A stretch of DNA of 5,772 bases, taken from Planctomycetota bacterium (GTDB lineage Bacteria > Planctomycetota > Phycisphaerae > UBA1845 > PWPN01). Shown here one piece after another: positions 5,193 through 5,772 of this stretch (its first letter is position 1; every line of letters starts with the position of its first letter). The DNA is taken from contig JACQVT010000468.1 in the NCBI GenBank assembly GCA_016209665.1, positions 1 to 5,772 of the forward strand, written 5' to 3'. The notes beneath the pieces are model-generated. The model had not been told where the DNA came from and did no database searches. It worked only from the letters and a program-made list of their open reading frames with translations. Made by a program: the position numbers and the translations under genes.

Positions 5193-5281
5193 TTGGTCGG
5201 GGGTTCAGAATGCACAGTCGAGGGCGACCGTCCCACAAACTGTGGCCACGCCCGGAGGGTTGCGGCGTGCCGTGGGGCTCC

Positions 5282-5311
5282 TTTCCAAGTACACCCGGTG
5301 GGGGATATACT
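5282..5311 (+). promoter_or_regulatory. Candidate sigma70-type promoter of the lipoprotein gene
   Basis: TATACT (5306-5311) matches five of six -10 bases and stands out in a GC-rich setting. TTTCCA (5282-5287) matches four of six -35 bases at an 18-base spacing. Transcription would start near 5318, leaving a leader of about 38 bases that contains the GGAGG site. Confidence 0.5.
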
Positions 5312-5345
5312 GGTATCCAGGGGCGAGAGACGTGCTCGGTGTGGT

Positions 5346-5350
5346 GGAGG
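5346..5350 (+). promoter_or_regulatory. Strong ribosome-binding site (GGAGG)
   Basis: GGAGG ends five bases before the ATG at 5356. It is the best Shine-Dalgarno sequence in the window and fixes the start of the lipoprotein. Confidence 0.75.
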
Positions 5351-5355
5351 TCTTC

Positions 5356-5772
5356 ATGAGACGTGCACGCGTGATCTGTGGTCTGCTGCTGCTGGCGGGG
5401 ACGGGGTGTGCAAGCATCGCGAGCGTCGATTTCGGCCCGTATCCGGCCAGTGGTCTGGGGACCGGTTCCGTGTTCGCCGGCGTGGCGGGGTTTGTCCCCG
5501 GGAACGTGCCGGGTGAGGGCGAGTTCCTGCTGACCATCGCGAACACGGACCCCACGACGCTGCACACCGTGATCATCACGCCGACCGGCGATGTGCCCAT
5601 CACGCTGACGATCGCGCCCTGCAACGTGGCGAAGGCGGCGGTCAGTTGCTCGGCCACCAGGATCGTGATCGAGATCGACCTTCCCCCGCCGGCGGTGAAT
5701 CCGACCTTGACGATCACCCCTAACGCGGCCGCTTGTCTGCCCCGGGTCGTCTACATCGAGGTGGCCCTCACC
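5356..5772 (+). CDS. Predicted secreted lipoprotein of unknown function (3' end outside window)
   Basis: The frame is open from the ATG at 5356 to the window end: 139 residues, incomplete. The N-terminus is a short signal peptide, MRRAR followed by VICGLLLLAGTG, and then Cys18. AGTGC fits a lipobox in its small residues before Cys, but Gly rather than Leu/Val/Ile at -3 makes the site less than ideal. The mature part has no family I recognise. It begins Gly/Ala/Pro-rich (SVDFGPYPASGLGTGS) and continues with short alternating hydrophobic strands rich in Thr, Val and Ile (EFLLTIANTD, TVIITPTGDVPITLTIAP, RIVIEIDLP, TLTITPNAA, VVYIEVALT), the look of a beta-sandwich domain. Cys89, Cys98 and Cys127 follow the lipobox Cys and could form disulfides outside the cytoplasm. 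Promoter and ribosome-binding site are good, so it is probably a well-expressed, separately transcribed gene. Confidence 0.82.
   Translation, partial: MRRARVICGLLLLAGTGCASIASVDFGPYPASGLGTGSVFAGVAGFVPGNVPGEGEFLLTIANTDPTTLHTVIITPTGDVPITLTIAPCNVAKAAVSCSATRIVIEIDLPPPAVNPTLTITPNAAACLPRVVYIEVALT

Larger units (their letters stand above)
5045..5281. other. Gene-free, hairpin-rich intergenic stretch
   Basis: About 240 bases after the ASCH gene with no credible gene. The overlapping frames are basic, low-complexity shadows. Several inverted repeats follow each other: 5109-5126, 5173-5192, CACAGT 5213-5218 with ACTGTG 5239-5244 (enclosing GGG 5222-5224 / CCC 5232-5234), and CACGCC 5247-5252 with GGCGTG 5264-5269. 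None is followed by a T-tract. They could be the ASCH transcript end, an RNA element upstream of the lipoprotein, or interspersed repeats. Confidence 0.5.

Noticed and set aside
4637..5236. 199-codon minus-strand frame opposite the ASCH gene
   Set aside because: It is Arg/Pro/Ala-rich without motifs, while the plus strand shows a clear ASCH family pattern and a ribosome-binding site.
5213..5269. Possible tRNA-like cloverleaf
   Set aside because: The stems at 5213-5244 and 5247-5269 do not give a 7-5-5-5 arrangement, and no T-loop GTTCGA-type sequence is present.
5050..5717. Two minus-strand frames of about 170 codons opposite the lipoprotein
   Set aside because: The plus strand has promoter, GGAGG, signal peptide and a strand-like pattern; the minus frames show none of these.

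Overview
The window is high-GC bacterial DNA and most likely comes from the Planctomycetota, perhaps a Phycisphaerae-type lineage. This assignment is inferred from gene style, not measured: an eukaryote-type (GT3) glycogen synthase, a C-terminal module that I recall from planctomycete VIT/VWA proteins, few strong Shine-Dalgarno sites, and GC-rich hairpins between genes. There is no rRNA, tRNA, CRISPR array, transposase or integrase.

Layout. Bases 2-454 (+) are the C-terminal 150 codons of a gene that starts outside the window. Bases 455-750 are a gene-free leader. Bases 751-2712 (+) encode a full-length GT3 glycogen synthase. The base after its stop begins a perfect 17-bp hairpin, followed by a C-rich, G-poor stretch that could serve Rho. 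Bases 2713-3229 hold no gene; they are a convergent intergenic region that also carries a minus-strand terminator with a T-tract. Bases 3230-3652 (-) encode the ribosomal silencing factor RsfS, which has a likely leaderless promoter. Bases 3720-3776 (-) are a decayed copy of the 3' end of the next gene. Bases 3792-4397 (-) encode a response regulator (REC plus XRE-type helix-turn-helix). A roughly 220-bp divergent region separates it from an ASCH-domain (PUA-like) protein at 4616-5044 (+). Bases 5045-5280 are gene-free and full of small hairpins. A promoter and a strong ribosome-binding site then lead into a predicted lipoprotein at 5356, which runs off the end.

These genes do not form one pathway. 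Glycogen synthase is carbon storage, RsfS is translation shutdown in starvation, and the response regulator is an orphan in this window because no histidine kinase is visible. A shared theme of adjustment to nutrient state is possible, but it is only inference. The points most worth a second look are the GT3 enzyme, which keeps five of the six arginines of the eukaryotic glucose-6-phosphate regulatory helix; the tail duplication after the response regulator; and the predicted leaderless rsfS promoter. I see no convincing undescribed multi-gene system.
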